DNA of 64,000 nucleotides. Origin: Collinsella tanakaei. Lineage in GTDB: Bacteria > Actinomycetota > Coriobacteriia > Coriobacteriales > Coriobacteriaceae. Positions 46,165-59,947 of this stretch are shown here, piece by piece; within the stretch, counting starts at the first letter, position 1; each line of letters starts with the position of its first letter. The notes under the pieces were generated by a model. That model had not been told where the DNA came from and did no database searches. It saw only the letters and a program-made list of their open reading frames with translations. Location of the stretch: assembly GCF_016900375.1 (NCBI RefSeq), contig NZ_JACJKB010000009.1, forward strand, positions 31,711 to 95,710. Direction: 5' to 3'. The translations under genes and the position numbers were made by a program.

Positions 46165-47004
46165 CTAAACAAGACCTAGATGCGAAAAAGCGTTCCAAAG
46201 GCCGTCTTTATCCACGTCAGTGGTTACGAAGTCCGCGGCCGCTTTGGCCTCTTCGCCCCCGCTGCCCATGCAGACGCTCGTCGCGCAGGCCTCGAACATC
46301 GGGATATCGACCTTGGCGTCGCCCATGGCGATGGTGTCTGCCATATCGGTGCCGAGGGCCTCGACGGCCTTGTGGACCGCCACAGCCTTGTCGATATCCT
46401 TGGTGGCGACATCGCCGAACAGCGCGAGCTCGCCCGCGCCGCCCCAGGTGCCGACCTTCATGTCGGAGAACTCCTCGATGGCGTCCAGATAATCCTGGTA
46501 GCTGGAGAGGACGAAGCTCACCTTGTTCACGTCGTCGCGGTACAGCTCGCCGTCGTAGACCATGCCGTGCATGACGTCGTCGGTCTCGAGCTGGTCAGCG
46601 TTTTCCACGCCCTTGCGCCCCATATAGAGCTGAAGGACCGGGCGCGCCGCCTCGCGGAAGCGCTCGCTGGCGAACAGGCCGTTGTTGGACTCGAGATAGA
46701 ACTCGAGCCCGCGCTCGTGGCACCAGTCCACGATATGGCGGCACTGCCCGGCATCGATATGCACGTGCATGATCACCTGGTCGTCGACCTCGACATAGCT
46801 GCCGTTGCCGCCGACCATGCCGTCGAATCCGATCTCGGTGAGCTCGGGCGGATTCTCCGCCTTGCTGCGGCCGGTGCACATGAGCACCTTGTGGCCATTG
46901 GCGCGCGCCGTGCGGATGGCGCGCTTCGCGGACTCGGGAATCACGTTCTCGTATGTGGTGATGGTCCCGTCCACATCAAGGAACACGACCTTGCTGTCGG
47001 ACAA
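46165..47004 (-). CDS. Cof-type HAD-superfamily phosphatase
   Basis: A 279-residue hydrolase of the HAD IIB (Cof) group. FLDVDGTIT holds the nucleophile Asp10 and the acid/base Asp12, VLMCTGRSK is motif II, and DTIAMGDAKVDIPMFEAC is motif IV. It probably dephosphorylates a sugar phosphate or flavin-type substrate. TTG 47004 follows GGAAAGGAGATTGCG and is the likely start; longer in-frame sequence runs into the GGACGGAG-family repeat and is not coding in origin. Its neighbours are sugar genes. Confidence 0.88.
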   Translation of the reverse strand: MSDSKVVFLDVDGTITTYENVIPESAKRAIRTARANGHKVLMCTGRSKAENPPELTEIGFDGMVGGNGSYVEVDDQVIMHVHIDAGQCRHIVDWCHERGLEFYLESNNGLFASERFREAARPVLQLYMGRKGVENADQLETDDVMHGMVYDGELYRDDVNKVSFVLSSYQDYLDAIEEFSDMKVGTWGGAGELALFGDVATKDIDKAVAVHKAVEALGTDMADTIAMGDAKVDIPMFEACATSVCMGSGGEEAKAAADFVTTDVDKDGLWNAFSHLGLV

Positions 47005-47022
47005 CGCAATCTCCTTTCCGAT

Positions 47023-47129
47023 GTCCACTTTCAGGACGGAGATGAAAGAGGACATTGATGGAATGGGGCCAGATGCGGACCCGCTGCGGACCGGCAATGT
47101 CCACTTTCATCTCCGTCCTGAAAGTGGAC
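47023..47129. repeat. Inverted pair of GGACGGAG-family units
   Basis: Arms of 26 bases at 47023-47048 and 47104-47129 (GTCCACTTTCAGGACGGAGA and complement) are perfect, with a 55-base spacer. The pair overlaps the leader of the HAD gene. Confidence 0.85.
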
Positions 47130-47146
47130 AGGCCCGGATGTACGGC

Positions 47147-47246
47147 CGGCTGAGGTGCGCCAGATCGCCCTGAAAGAGGAGGGCGCACGCCTAGCGTGCG
47201 GCGCCCGACGATTGAAGGGCGAGGTGGCGTGCCTCAGTCCGGCCGG
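47147..47246. repeat. Composite palindrome downstream of the first GH1 gene
   Basis: Outer arms GGCCGGCTGAGGTGC and GTGCCTCAGTCCGGCC are the same as the simple hairpin at 53411-53440, but here an extra block of about 65 bases (centred on GCGCACGCCTAGCGTGCG) lies between them. That block recurs at 48816-48872. Confidence 0.65.
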
Positions 47247-47259
47247 TCGTCAGGAAGGC

Positions 47260-48876
<1,617 letters not shown>

Positions 48877-48906
48877 CTACGGAGAGCCGATCGGGTCCGT
48901 CACCTT

Positions 48907-50442
<1,536 letters not shown>

Positions 50443-50489
50443 TCAGTATCCCCCGCCGCGATTCCTCCTCGAGCGGAACCGGGGATTCC

Positions 50490-50502
50490 GACACTTCTTT
50501 TC
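50490..50502 (-). promoter_or_regulatory. 13-base box shared with the third GH1 gene
   Basis: GACACTTCTTTTC here and at 55018-55030 is identical. In both places it stands 29-30 bases from the TGATAC repeat, between that repeat and a GH1 gene. It may be part of the promoter or a second protein site. Confidence 0.5.
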
Positions 50503-50532
50503 GGTGCCCCGCCGTATGCGGGGCATGCGCGT

Positions 50533-50548
50533 TGATACGTTTTGATAC
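50533..50548. promoter_or_regulatory. Candidate RpiR operator upstream of the second GH1 gene
   Basis: TGATACGTTTTGATAC, two TGATAC hexamers four bases apart, differs by one base from the site at 55060-55075 between the third GH1 gene and rpiR. Confidence 0.55.
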
Positions 50549-50595
50549 ACGTCGGGCGATGTCCGCCAACGGCTGTGCCTGTGCCGTTAACGGAC

Positions 50596-50704
50596 GGGGC
50601 TGCCGTCGGACCCTAGAGGACGGCAGCCCCTGCTCATCCCCTCTCCCCTCAGAGAAAGGCGATGGACCATGATGCCGGGCTATCCCCTGCGCGAGCCCGG
50701 CATC
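50596..50704 (-). terminator. Tandem hairpins after the EIIBC permease gene
   Basis: GATGCCGGGC/GCCCGGCATC (50671-50704) and GGGGCTGCCGTC/GACGGCAGCCCC (50596-50630) are two perfect stems between the permease stop and the second GH1 gene. Neither has a clear T-run; together they should reduce read-through. Confidence 0.6.
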
Positions 50705-50725
50705 TGGAACGCAAACTGTTGGACC

Positions 50726-52165
50726 TTAGGCCTGCTCGGGCTTGTAGGTCATGAACTCGATGGCGAAGGCCACGACGGCAGAGGCGACGCAGGCGATGAT
50801 GGCGCTGATCATCATCGAGAAGCCCACGGTGCTCGCCGGGTCGGTCGGCAGGAAGGACAGCAGGTTGAAGATGCCCAGGCCGCCGGAGATGAAGACGGTG
50901 GCGCCGGTGATGCCGATGATGAGACCGCCCACGGCGGAGCCGATGCACGCGATGACGAACGGCTTCTTCTGCGGCAGGGCGATACCGTAGATGGCGGGCT
51001 CGGTGACGCCGAAGAAGAACGCGGAGATCATAGCGGGCAGGCAGATCTCACGGAACTGCGCATCCTTGTTCTTGAGGAACATGGCGAACAGGGCAGCACC
51101 CAGAGCGAAGGAGTGGCCGATCATGGAGGCCAGGATGAAATCGTGGCCAAGGGTGGTCAGGTTCACGATGCCGATGGGCACGAGCGACCAGTGGAAGCCG
51201 AAGATGACGAGGCACATCCAGAAGGCGCCAACGACGACGGAGCCGACGATGGAACCGACGACGGGCAGACCGAAGATGAGCTGGAAGATGGAGCTCAGGA
51301 TGTTGGTGATGAGCGTGGCGACGGGGCCGATGATGAGGTAGCCGAGGACGACGGAAAGCGTCATGACCAGCAGCGGCGTGAAGAACATCTTCACGGAGTT
51401 GGGCATCCACTTCTTGGTCCAGCGCTCAACAACGGAGCCGAACCACACCATGAGCAGCACGGGGATGACCGAGCTGGTGTAGCCGGAGGCCGGCATGATG
51501 ATGGGGATGCCCAAGAAGGTGGCATACCAGGAGAAGGTGCCGAAGAAGCCGAGGTCGACGCTACCGAGAACATCGCCACCGGTCAGGGCGACCATGGTCG
51601 GGTACACGAGGGCGACGCCGATGCCGAGCGCGGTGAACTCGTTCATCTTGAACTTGCGGGCCGCGGTGATGGCGAGCATCACGGGCAGGAAGTAGAACAG
51701 GCCGTCAGCGATGGTGTAGAGCACCGTGTAGGCGCCGTCGTTAGCGAACTCGGGATAGAACTGCGTGATGCAGGCGAGGATACCCTTCATGATACCCGCG
51801 GCGCAGAACGGGCCGAGGATGGGGGCGAAGATGCCCGAGATGAGGTCGATGGCGATGGCAGCGGGGGTCTTGGGGCCCTCAGCCTCCTCGACCTCGACGG
51901 CACCGCCCGCGGCGACGCCGGAAACCTTGATGAACTGCTCGTAGACGTCCTCGACCTTGTTGCCCACGACGACGTGGTACTGGCCGTTGGCGTTCATGAC
52001 CTTGATGACGCCGGGGAGCTTCTCGATGACCTCGGTGTTGGCCTTGGTATCGTCCTTCAGCTTGAAACGCAGACGCGTGATGCAGTGCGTCAAGCCGTTG
52101 ATGTTCTCCTTGCCGCCGACATTCTCAAGAATGTCCTGGCAAAGCTGGGTGTAATCCTTAGCCAC
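50726..52165 (-). CDS. PTS beta-glucoside-type permease EIIBC, without EIIA
   Basis: A 479-residue membrane permease. The EIIB domain at residues 1-85 has its phosphorylation cysteine in LTHCITRLRFKLKD. The EIIC domain follows from about residue 105 with about ten hydrophobic helices and GVTEPAIYGIALP. BglF-type proteins usually carry a C-terminal EIIA domain (total about 620 residues); this one stops at the EIIC end, so an external EIIA is required. The start is GTG 52165, after GGAGAGAAAC. It lies 67 bases after the licT-type gene and is probably cotranscribed with it. Confidence 0.93.
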   Translation of the reverse strand: MAKDYTQLCQDILENVGGKENINGLTHCITRLRFKLKDDTKANTEVIEKLPGVIKVMNANGQYHVVVGNKVEDVYEQFIKVSGVAAGGAVEVEEAEGPKTPAAIAIDLISGIFAPILGPFCAAGIMKGILACITQFYPEFANDGAYTVLYTIADGLFYFLPVMLAITAARKFKMNEFTALGIGVALVYPTMVALTGGDVLGSVDLGFFGTFSWYATFLGIPIIMPASGYTSSVIPVLLMVWFGSVVERWTKKWMPNSVKMFFTPLLVMTLSVVLGYLIIGPVATLITNILSSIFQLIFGLPVVGSIVGSVVVGAFWMCLVIFGFHWSLVPIGIVNLTTLGHDFILASMIGHSFALGAALFAMFLKNKDAQFREICLPAMISAFFFGVTEPAIYGIALPQKKPFVIACIGSAVGGLIIGITGATVFISGGLGIFNLLSFLPTDPASTVGFSMMISAIIACVASAVVAFAIEFMTYKPEQA

Positions 52166-52232
52166 GTTTCTCTCCTTCCATTATTTCAACTATGCATATG
52201 CGGCACGCCCGGGCCCTGGGCGCGTCTATTAC

Positions 52233-53066
52233 CTACCGGGTCACCAGGAACCGGTTGAGGTACATCATGAGGTAGAGGCGCTCCTCGTTTCCGCAGGTGC
52301 GGCCGTAGCGCTCCTTCAGGTAGTCGCAGATGTAGCCTGTGCAGGCGCTGACCTCGGGGAAGTCGCTCGCGATGCGCGCGAACAGCCCCTTGTTCTGCGA
52401 GGAGACGGCCTCGCCGGTCGACAGGCGCTTGATGAGGTAGCGAAGATGGATGGCGAAGCGGTTGTAGTTGTACGACGCGCGGTCGATCTCGATGCCGAGG
52501 CACTCCTCGACGATATCGGTGACCTCGTCGATCGAGCGCATGGTCTTCTGGAAGTCGTGGAGGTCGTTATCGAACTCGGTACCCGCCTCGGCCGTGACGA
52601 TGTGCATGGCGATCGAGCAGGCCTCGGTGGACGGCAGCTCGATGTCGCAGTGATCGCGCACGATGGCGATGCCCTTCTCGCCGACCTCGTACTCCTTGGG
52701 ATAGATGGCGCGCACCGTCGAGGCGAGCGGGTTCTCGATGAAGATACCGTCTTCGAAGCGCTCGATGGCAAACTGCAGGTGGTCCGCCAGCGTAAGGAAC
52801 AGATTGCGATTGAGCTCGCAATCGAGACTGTCCGCCGCAAGGCCAGCGATCTCTACGGCCGAGGTCATGACCTCAGGCTTGATGGAGGAGACTGCGGTGA
52901 GCACCTCGTTGTCCACATGGTGGAACACGGTCTGGATGCTGGATGTGTCCTCCAGCTCGTAGGGGGTGGCAGGGAATCCGATACCCTTGCCGAAGACAAC
53001 AAGGTCGCTGCCGTCAGGTGCCTGGGCGAGCGCGACGTTGTTGTTGATCTTCTTGACGATGAGCAT
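52233..53066 (-). CDS. licT: LicT/BglG-family transcription antiterminator
   Basis: A 277-residue RNA-binding regulator. MLIVKKINNNVALAQAPDG, up to GKGIGF, is the co-antiterminator RNA-binding domain. Two PTS regulation domains follow: PRD1 with RDHCDIELPSTEA, and PRD2 with FPEVSACTGYICDYLKERYG and LYLMMYLNRF. PTS-driven phosphorylation of PRD histidines sets its activity. Its own leader carries a RAT-like sequence, so it is likely autoregulated. The EIIBC permease gene is directly downstream, the usual arrangement. The start follows GGGAG and a run of T. Confidence 0.92.
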   Translation of the reverse strand: MLIVKKINNNVALAQAPDGSDLVVFGKGIGFPATPYELEDTSSIQTVFHHVDNEVLTAVSSIKPEVMTSAVEIAGLAADSLDCELNRNLFLTLADHLQFAIERFEDGIFIENPLASTVRAIYPKEYEVGEKGIAIVRDHCDIELPSTEACSIAMHIVTAEAGTEFDNDLHDFQKTMRSIDEVTDIVEECLGIEIDRASYNYNRFAIHLRYLIKRLSTGEAVSSQNKGLFARIASDFPEVSACTGYICDYLKERYGRTCGNEERLYLMMYLNRFLVTR

Positions 53067-53090
53067 GAAAAAAACTCCCTGGGGCCAGCC

Positions 53091-53163
53091 TTGCGTGCAT
53101 AGAGTTCGACCGGGGGTGGTTGGTCGAACGGCACGCAAATAATGCCTCCGGGGAGTAACAACT
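53091..53163 (-). promoter_or_regulatory. RAT-like antiterminator site and overlapping stem in the licT leader
   Basis: On the minus strand GTTGTTACTCCCCGGAGGCA resembles the ribonucleic antiterminator of LicT/BglG proteins (TTGTTACT followed by a GAGGCA-type element). It overlaps a stem-loop with arms TTGCGTGC/GCACGCAA and GTTCGACC/GGTCGAAC. A T-run comes only 15 bases later, beside the ribosome site, so the stem may act on transcription or translation. Confidence 0.5.
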
Positions 53164-53247
53164 TTGCGCGACATAGAAGATACGGACTTTCGGAGAAATA
53201 TCGCGCCCCCCACGGCGCGAACGGCAGGTATTTTTCCGTAAACGGTC

Positions 53248-53280
53248 GTGCAAGTTTGGGGACAGGTCCCAAACTTGCAC
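53248..53280. repeat. REP-like element, GGGGACAGGTCC family
   Basis: GTGCAAGTTTGGG and CCCAAACTTGCAC are perfect 13-base arms around GACAGGT. Same family as 21648-21760. Confidence 0.8.
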
Positions 53281-53369
53281 GCGACACAGCAGAAAGGGCG
53301 CCGCGAAGCGCCCTTTCCACAATCCGTTACGCCCGGTACATATCCCCGGTTACGCCAGACCGCTCTCGA

Positions 53370-53400
53370 TGAAAGTTTGGGACCTGTCCCCAAACTCTCA
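53370..53400. repeat. REP-like element, GGGGACAGGTCC family
   Basis: TGAAAGTTTGGGACCTGTCC and the following CCAAACTCTCA form an imperfect palindrome with the same GGGACCTGTCCC core. Confidence 0.75.
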
Positions 53401-53410
53401 ACAACGGAGA

Positions 53411-53440
53411 CGGCCGGCTGAGGTGCCTCAGTCCGGCCGA
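53411..53440. terminator. Hairpin after the third GH1 gene
   Basis: CGGCCGG-CTGAG-GTGC-CTCAG-TCCGGCCG folds into a GC-rich stem 17 bases after the stop codon. No T-run follows. The same hairpin, split by an inner block, lies after the first GH1 gene. Confidence 0.55.
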
Positions 53441-53456
53441 TCAGGTCAGTTAACTG

Positions 53457-55952
<2,496 letters not shown>

Positions 55953-56002
55953 CGGGCCGGATGCAGCCGCGCCCGGGCATCAGCCCGCTGACGTATGACC
56001 GC

Positions 56003-56485
56003 CTACTGGTAATGCAGGCGCGTCTCGTCGATGTCGGAGAGGTCGCGCGTCAGGTAGCGCTCGGCCAGCCAGTGCGCCATGGGCAGGTTCTGGTCGAGGT
56101 AGTTGCCACACTCCTCGGGCGCCGCACCGGGGATATCGCCCTTGAAATCGCGCACGAACTCGAACAGCTCGCGCACGAGCGGCAGGATGTCCTCCGAGGT
56201 CACCTCGCCGAACACCACCAGGTAGAAGCCCGTACGGCAGCCCATGGGACCAAAATAGACCACGCGCTCGGCCCATGTGGGGTGGTTGCGCAGGAACGTT
56301 GCACCCAGGTGCTCGATCGTGTGGCACTCAGCGGTGTTCATGACGGGCTCGCGGTTGGGCGCCGTCAGACGCAGGTCGAAGGTCGTGACCACCATGCCGG
56401 TCGCCGGATCGCGGTCCACGCGCGACACGTACACGCCGGGCTGGAGCACGAGGTGGTTGACGGTAAAGCTTGCGATCTTTTCCAT
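56003..56485 (-). CDS. luxS: S-ribosylhomocysteine lyase (autoinducer-2 synthesis)
   Basis: A 160-residue enzyme that splits S-ribosylhomocysteine into homocysteine and DPD, the precursor of autoinducer 2. Zinc ligands His55 and His59 lie in ECHTIEH, the catalytic Cys83 in GPMGCRTGFY, and the third ligand in EECGNYLDQN. Length is typical. Homocysteine formed here is the substrate of the metH product. The start (56485) follows GGAGCGTCCCTT. It is convergent with rpiR. Confidence 0.96.
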   Translation of the reverse strand: MEKIASFTVNHLVLQPGVYVSRVDRDPATGMVVTTFDLRLTAPNREPVMNTAECHTIEHLGATFLRNHPTWAERVVYFGPMGCRTGFYLVVFGEVTSEDILPLVRELFEFVRDFKGDIPGAAPEECGNYLDQNLPMAHWLAERYLTRDLSDIDETRLHYQ

Positions 56486-56619
56486 AAGGGACGCTCCTTC
56501 GATGCAAACGCTGCCCTGTCGTCGGGCAGCTATGTAGCCGAAAAGCAGGATACCATTGCGGCAAGGCGGCTGGGCTCCCGAGCCGGCGAGCAGCCCGCAG
56601 CCCGATCGGCCGCAAAGCA

Positions 56620-56646
56620 TGACACTGGGACCCGTCCTACCTGTCA
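56620..56646. repeat. REP-like palindrome, TGACA family
   Basis: TGACACTGGGACCCGTCCTA and CCTGTCA repeat the unit seen at 5673-5699 with few changes. It lies between luxS and moaA. Confidence 0.7.
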
Positions 56647-56695
56647 GGTGTTATTCTTGAACGAATACCATTCGACGTGGAAAGGCCCTGACACC

Positions 56696-57772
56696 TTGTC
56701 GACCCACGACCTTCATGACGGCTTCGGGCGCAGCATCTCCTACCTGCGCATCTCCGTCACGGATAAGTGCAACTACCGCTGCGTGTACTGCATGCCCGCC
56801 GAGGGCGTCTCGGCGCGCGAGCACACGGAGCTGCTCACTGCCGAGGAAATTGCGCGCTTCGTCCGCCTTGTTGCCGACGAGGGCATTCGCCGCGTGCGCC
56901 TGACGGGCGGCGAGCCGCTGGTCTCGCACCGCATCGTGCCCCTGATCCGCGCCATTCGCGCCATCCCCGAGATCGAGGACATCTCGCTCACCACCAACGG
57001 CGCGCTGCTGCCGCGCATGGCGCCGCAGCTTGCCGAGGCGGGACTCGACCGCGTGAACATCTCGCTCGACACGCTCGATCCGGAACAGTTCTCGCGCATC
57101 ACGCGCCTCGGCCGCGTTGAGCAGGCGCTCGCCGGCATCGACGCCGCACTCGAGTACGGCTTCGACCCGGTCAAGGTCAACACCGTGGTCGTGCGCAGGC
57201 TCAACCAGGACGCCTTCGACCTAGCCCGTCTTTCCATCGACCGGCCCATCCACGTCAGGTTCATCGAGTACATGCCCATCGGCAACGAGGAGACCATGAC
57301 GGCATGCGCAAGCGAGCCCCACTGCCCTCCGGGCGTGAGCGGCGCGGCGCCTGAGCTGCATCCCGAGGCCTGGGACGAAAGCGATATCGTGCCCTCCGAC
57401 GAGCTCCGTGCGCAAATCTCCGCAGCCGGCGAGCGCGCCGGTGCGGGCCCGCTCGTACCCGTGGGATCGCACGCCCCTTCGGGCGCGGGACCGGCCCAGT
57501 ACTGGCGCTTCGAGCGCGCCGAGGGAACCGTCGGGTTCATCTCCGCCATGTCGAACCACTTCTGCAGCCAGTGCAACCGCCTGCGCCTTACCGCAGACGG
57601 CAAGCTCAGGCCCTGCCTGTTCTCGGACGATGAGTATCCCGTGCGCGACGCCCTGCGCGCGAACGACGATGCGCGCGTCCTGGAAATCTACCGCACCGCC
57701 CTCGCTCACAAGCCGCTCGAGCACGAGACGACGGACGGCACCGCACGCTTCATGTCCCAGATTGGAGGCTGA
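56696..57772 (+). CDS. moaA: GTP 3',8-cyclase (molybdenum cofactor biosynthesis)
   Basis: A 358-residue radical-SAM enzyme making the first intermediate of molybdopterin. CNYRCVYC (Cys25, Cys29, Cys32) binds the SAM cluster; LTGGEPL follows; [20 protein letters not shown] binds the second cluster; the required C-terminal Gly-Gly is present (SQIGG). The best start is TTG 56696, ten bases after GGAAAGG, because no ATG fits the family start. A Gly/Ala/Pro-rich insert of about 35 residues lies before the second cluster. It precedes moaC-mobB by four bases. Confidence 0.93.
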   Translation: MSTHDLHDGFGRSISYLRISVTDKCNYRCVYCMPAEGVSAREHTELLTAEEIARFVRLVADEGIRRVRLTGGEPLVSHRIVPLIRAIRAIPEIEDISLTTNGALLPRMAPQLAEAGLDRVNISLDTLDPEQFSRITRLGRVEQALAGIDAALEYGFDPVKVNTVVVRRLNQDAFDLARLSIDRPIHVRFIEYMPIGNEETMTACASEPHCPPGVSGAAPELHPEAWDESDIVPSDELRAQISAAGERAGAGPLVPVGSHAPSGAGPAQYWRFERAEGTVGFISAMSNHFCSQCNRLRLTADGKLRPCLFSDDEYPVRDALRANDDARVLEIYRTALAHKPLEHETTDGTARFMSQIGG

Positions 57773-57776
57773 CGCC

Positions 57777-59069
57777 ATGGCAAGGAGAACGACGAGGAAG
57801 CCCCAGGCGGCGGCTCAGCAGAAGGCCGCAGCTACGACCGTTCCTGAGAAGGAGACGAGCACCGCCGCGCAGCAGCCCGATACCGCCGCCCCGCGCGACG
57901 CCTACCGCGACGCCCTGACCCATGTGGACGAGAAGGGCGACGTGCGTATGGTCGACGTGTCCGAAAAGGCGGTGACCCAGCGCCTCGCCGTGGCCGAAGG
58001 CTCGATCCTCATGCATCCCGAGACCCAGGCCATGGTGCTCGAGGACCGCGCGAAGAAGGGCGACGTCCTCGCGTGCGCGCGCATCGCCGGCATTATGGCG
58101 TCCAAGCGCACAAGCGAGCTCATCCCCATGTGCCACCCGCTTATGATCACCAAGAGCAAGGTGGAGATCGAGCCCATTCCCGCCCAGGGCGACGGCTCGC
58201 GCGAGGATGGACGCGTGGGTTTCCACGTTGCGGCGACGCTTGGCGTCACCGGCGTCACCGGCATCGAGATGGAGGCGCTGACGGCGGCGTCGGTCGCCTG
58301 CCTCACCATCTACGACATGTGCAAGGCCGTCGACCGCGGTATGGAGATCGTCGACGTGCGCCTGCTGCACAAGGAGGGCGGCCGCTCGGGCGTGTGGGAC
58401 CGCGGTGCCCAGGAGGAAGGCGAGGCGCCCGCTGATGCCGAGACGCCCGCAGAGCCTGAGACTCCCGCCGAGCCCGCCTCGCCTCTGCCCGGCGGCCCCG
58501 GATCCGGCATGGCAGCGCCGGCCATCGCGTTCATCGGCTACCAGAACTCCGGCAAGACCACGCTCGTCGAGAAGATCATCACCCGCCTCACGCAGCGCGG
58601 ACTGCGCGTGGGCACCATCAAGCACCACGGCCACAAGGGCTTCGATATCGATCAGCCGGGTAAAGACTCCTGGCGCCACGCGCAGGCGGGCAGCCGGCAC
58701 GTGGGCCTGATCTCGCCCGGCCAGTATGCGGAGTACGCCGGCACCCAGGGCGAGGTTCCCGTGACCGACCTGCTCACGCACTATACCGATGTGGACATCG
58801 TCATCGTCGAGGGCTACAAGACGGCAGGGCTCCCCAACATCGTGGTGACCCGCTCGGGCGTCGACCGCCTGCGCGGCGACACCTCCTTCGACCTCGTCGA
58901 CGACAACACCATCGCCGTCGCCTGCAACGACGTGGTGGAGCGCGATTTCCGCGCTCGCGCGACCCGCGAGACGACCGAGACGGGCGTTTTGCGGGAGCTG
59001 CCGCCGTTCATCAACATCAACGACGCCGCGGCGATCGTGAACTTCATCCTGCGCTGGCTCGGGCGCTAG
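57777..59069 (+). CDS. moaC: MoaC-MobB fusion protein
   Basis: A 430-residue two-domain protein. After an Ala/Gln/Lys-rich tail (residues 1-40), residues 45-205 are MoaC, cyclic pyranopterin monophosphate synthase, with [28 protein letters not shown] and the [20 protein letters not shown] signature. A Pro/Glu/Ala linker (about 215-240) joins it to MobB, the GTPase of molybdenum-cofactor maturation, with P-loop [14 protein letters not shown] and [12 protein letters not shown]. The two are normally separate genes. The ATG follows GGAGGCTGACGCC. Together with moaA it makes cofactor for an unseen molybdoenzyme. Confidence 0.93.
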   Translation: MARRTTRKPQAAAQQKAAATTVPEKETSTAAQQPDTAAPRDAYRDALTHVDEKGDVRMVDVSEKAVTQRLAVAEGSILMHPETQAMVLEDRAKKGDVLACARIAGIMASKRTSELIPMCHPLMITKSKVEIEPIPAQGDGSREDGRVGFHVAATLGVTGVTGIEMEALTAASVACLTIYDMCKAVDRGMEIVDVRLLHKEGGRSGVWDRGAQEEGEAPADAETPAEPETPAEPASPLPGGPGSGMAAPAIAFIGYQNSGKTTLVEKIITRLTQRGLRVGTIKHHGHKGFDIDQPGKDSWRHAQAGSRHVGLISPGQYAEYAGTQGEVPVTDLLTHYTDVDIVIVEGYKTAGLPNIVVTRSGVDRLRGDTSFDLVDDNTIAVACNDVVERDFRARATRETTETGVLRELPPFININDAAAIVNFILRWLGR

Positions 59070-59102
59070 CCCTGCGCTGCGGCGCGGCCGCGATTGCTCC
59101 CG

Positions 59103-59903
59103 CTACACCCGCGCCGCGCGCATGCCGCGCAACACGGCGGCCCGGAGCTCCGGCATGCGCGCCTTGTCCTGGGGCTCCACTCCGGCGAGCGGGTAGGCGA
59201 TGCCCAGCTGTTCGTATTTCGACGCGCCCATCGTGTGGTACGGCAGCATCTCGAGGCCCACGACGTTGTGCCAGGGCGCGATGAGGCGCCCCAAGGCCTC
59301 GCACTCCTCCTCCGTGTCGGTATAGCCCGGCACCACCACGTGGCGAATCACGACATCGATGCCGCGGTGCGCGAGCTCATCGCCAAACGCGAGGATGCGC
59401 TCGGGCTCGCGGCCGCACAGGCGCTTATGACCATCCGGATCGGCATGCTTGATGTCGAGGAGCACCAGGTCGGTCTCGTCCAGCAGGCGCGCGAAGCGCT
59501 CGGGATGGGCGGGGTCGAAGGCGTAGCCCGAGGTATCGAGGCAGGTTTGCACGCGGCCGGCAGGGCGCGCATGCAGGGCGGCGAACAGGTCGGCCACGAA
59601 CGCCGGCTGCAGGAGCGGCTCCCCGCCCGACACGGTGATGCCGCCCGAGCGATAGAAGGCCCGGTTGCTCTCGAACTCATCGACAAGCTGCTCGACGCTC
59701 ACGGGCGTGCCCGCGTTGGGGCCTGCCTGCCACGTATCGGGGTTGTGGCAGTACAGGCACCGCATCGGGCAGCCCTGCACGAACACCACGAAGCGGATGC
59801 CCGGGCCGTCGACCGTGCCCATGCTCTCCACCGAGTGGATGCGGCCGATCGTATAGCTGGACTGCAGGTCGCTGCCTGCGGTTTCGAATGTCTTGCGCGC
59901 CAT
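59103..59903 (-). CDS. pflA: Pyruvate formate-lyase activating enzyme
   Basis: A 266-residue radical-SAM enzyme that installs the glycyl radical on pyruvate formate-lyase. CPMRCLYCHNPDTW holds Cys45, Cys49 and Cys52; ITVSGGEPLLQPAF is the SAM-binding motif. Length fits the family. Its target is the gene pair at 61189-63611, in the same direction but separated by an oxidoreductase gene. The start ATG (59903) follows a long purine-rich GGGGGAGGGGG. Confidence 0.94.
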   Translation of the reverse strand: MARKTFETAGSDLQSSYTIGRIHSVESMGTVDGPGIRFVVFVQGCPMRCLYCHNPDTWQAGPNAGTPVSVEQLVDEFESNRAFYRSGGITVSGGEPLLQPAFVADLFAALHARPAGRVQTCLDTSGYAFDPAHPERFARLLDETDLVLLDIKHADPDGHKRLCGREPERILAFGDELAHRGIDVVIRHVVVPGYTDTEEECEALGRLIAPWHNVVGLEMLPYHTMGASKYEQLGIAYPLAGVEPQDKARMPELRAAVLRGMRAARV

Positions 59904-59947
59904 GGCGGCTCGCCCCCTCCCCCGCCGCGACGCCGTGCGCGACGGTT

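Larger units (their letters stand above)
53067..53456. other. licT leader and two REP-like units
   Basis: 390 bases without a gene. They hold the licT RNA leader (53067-53163), the licT promoter region, two GGGGACAGGTCC-family palindromes (53248-53280, 53370-53400) and, at the right, the hairpin after the third GH1 gene. Confidence 0.65.

Noticed and set aside
46165..47097. Longer HAD protein starting upstream of 47004
   Set aside because: The extra N-terminal residues are encoded by the GGACGGAG-family repeat, while TTG 47004 has a strong ribosome site and precedes the conserved domain.
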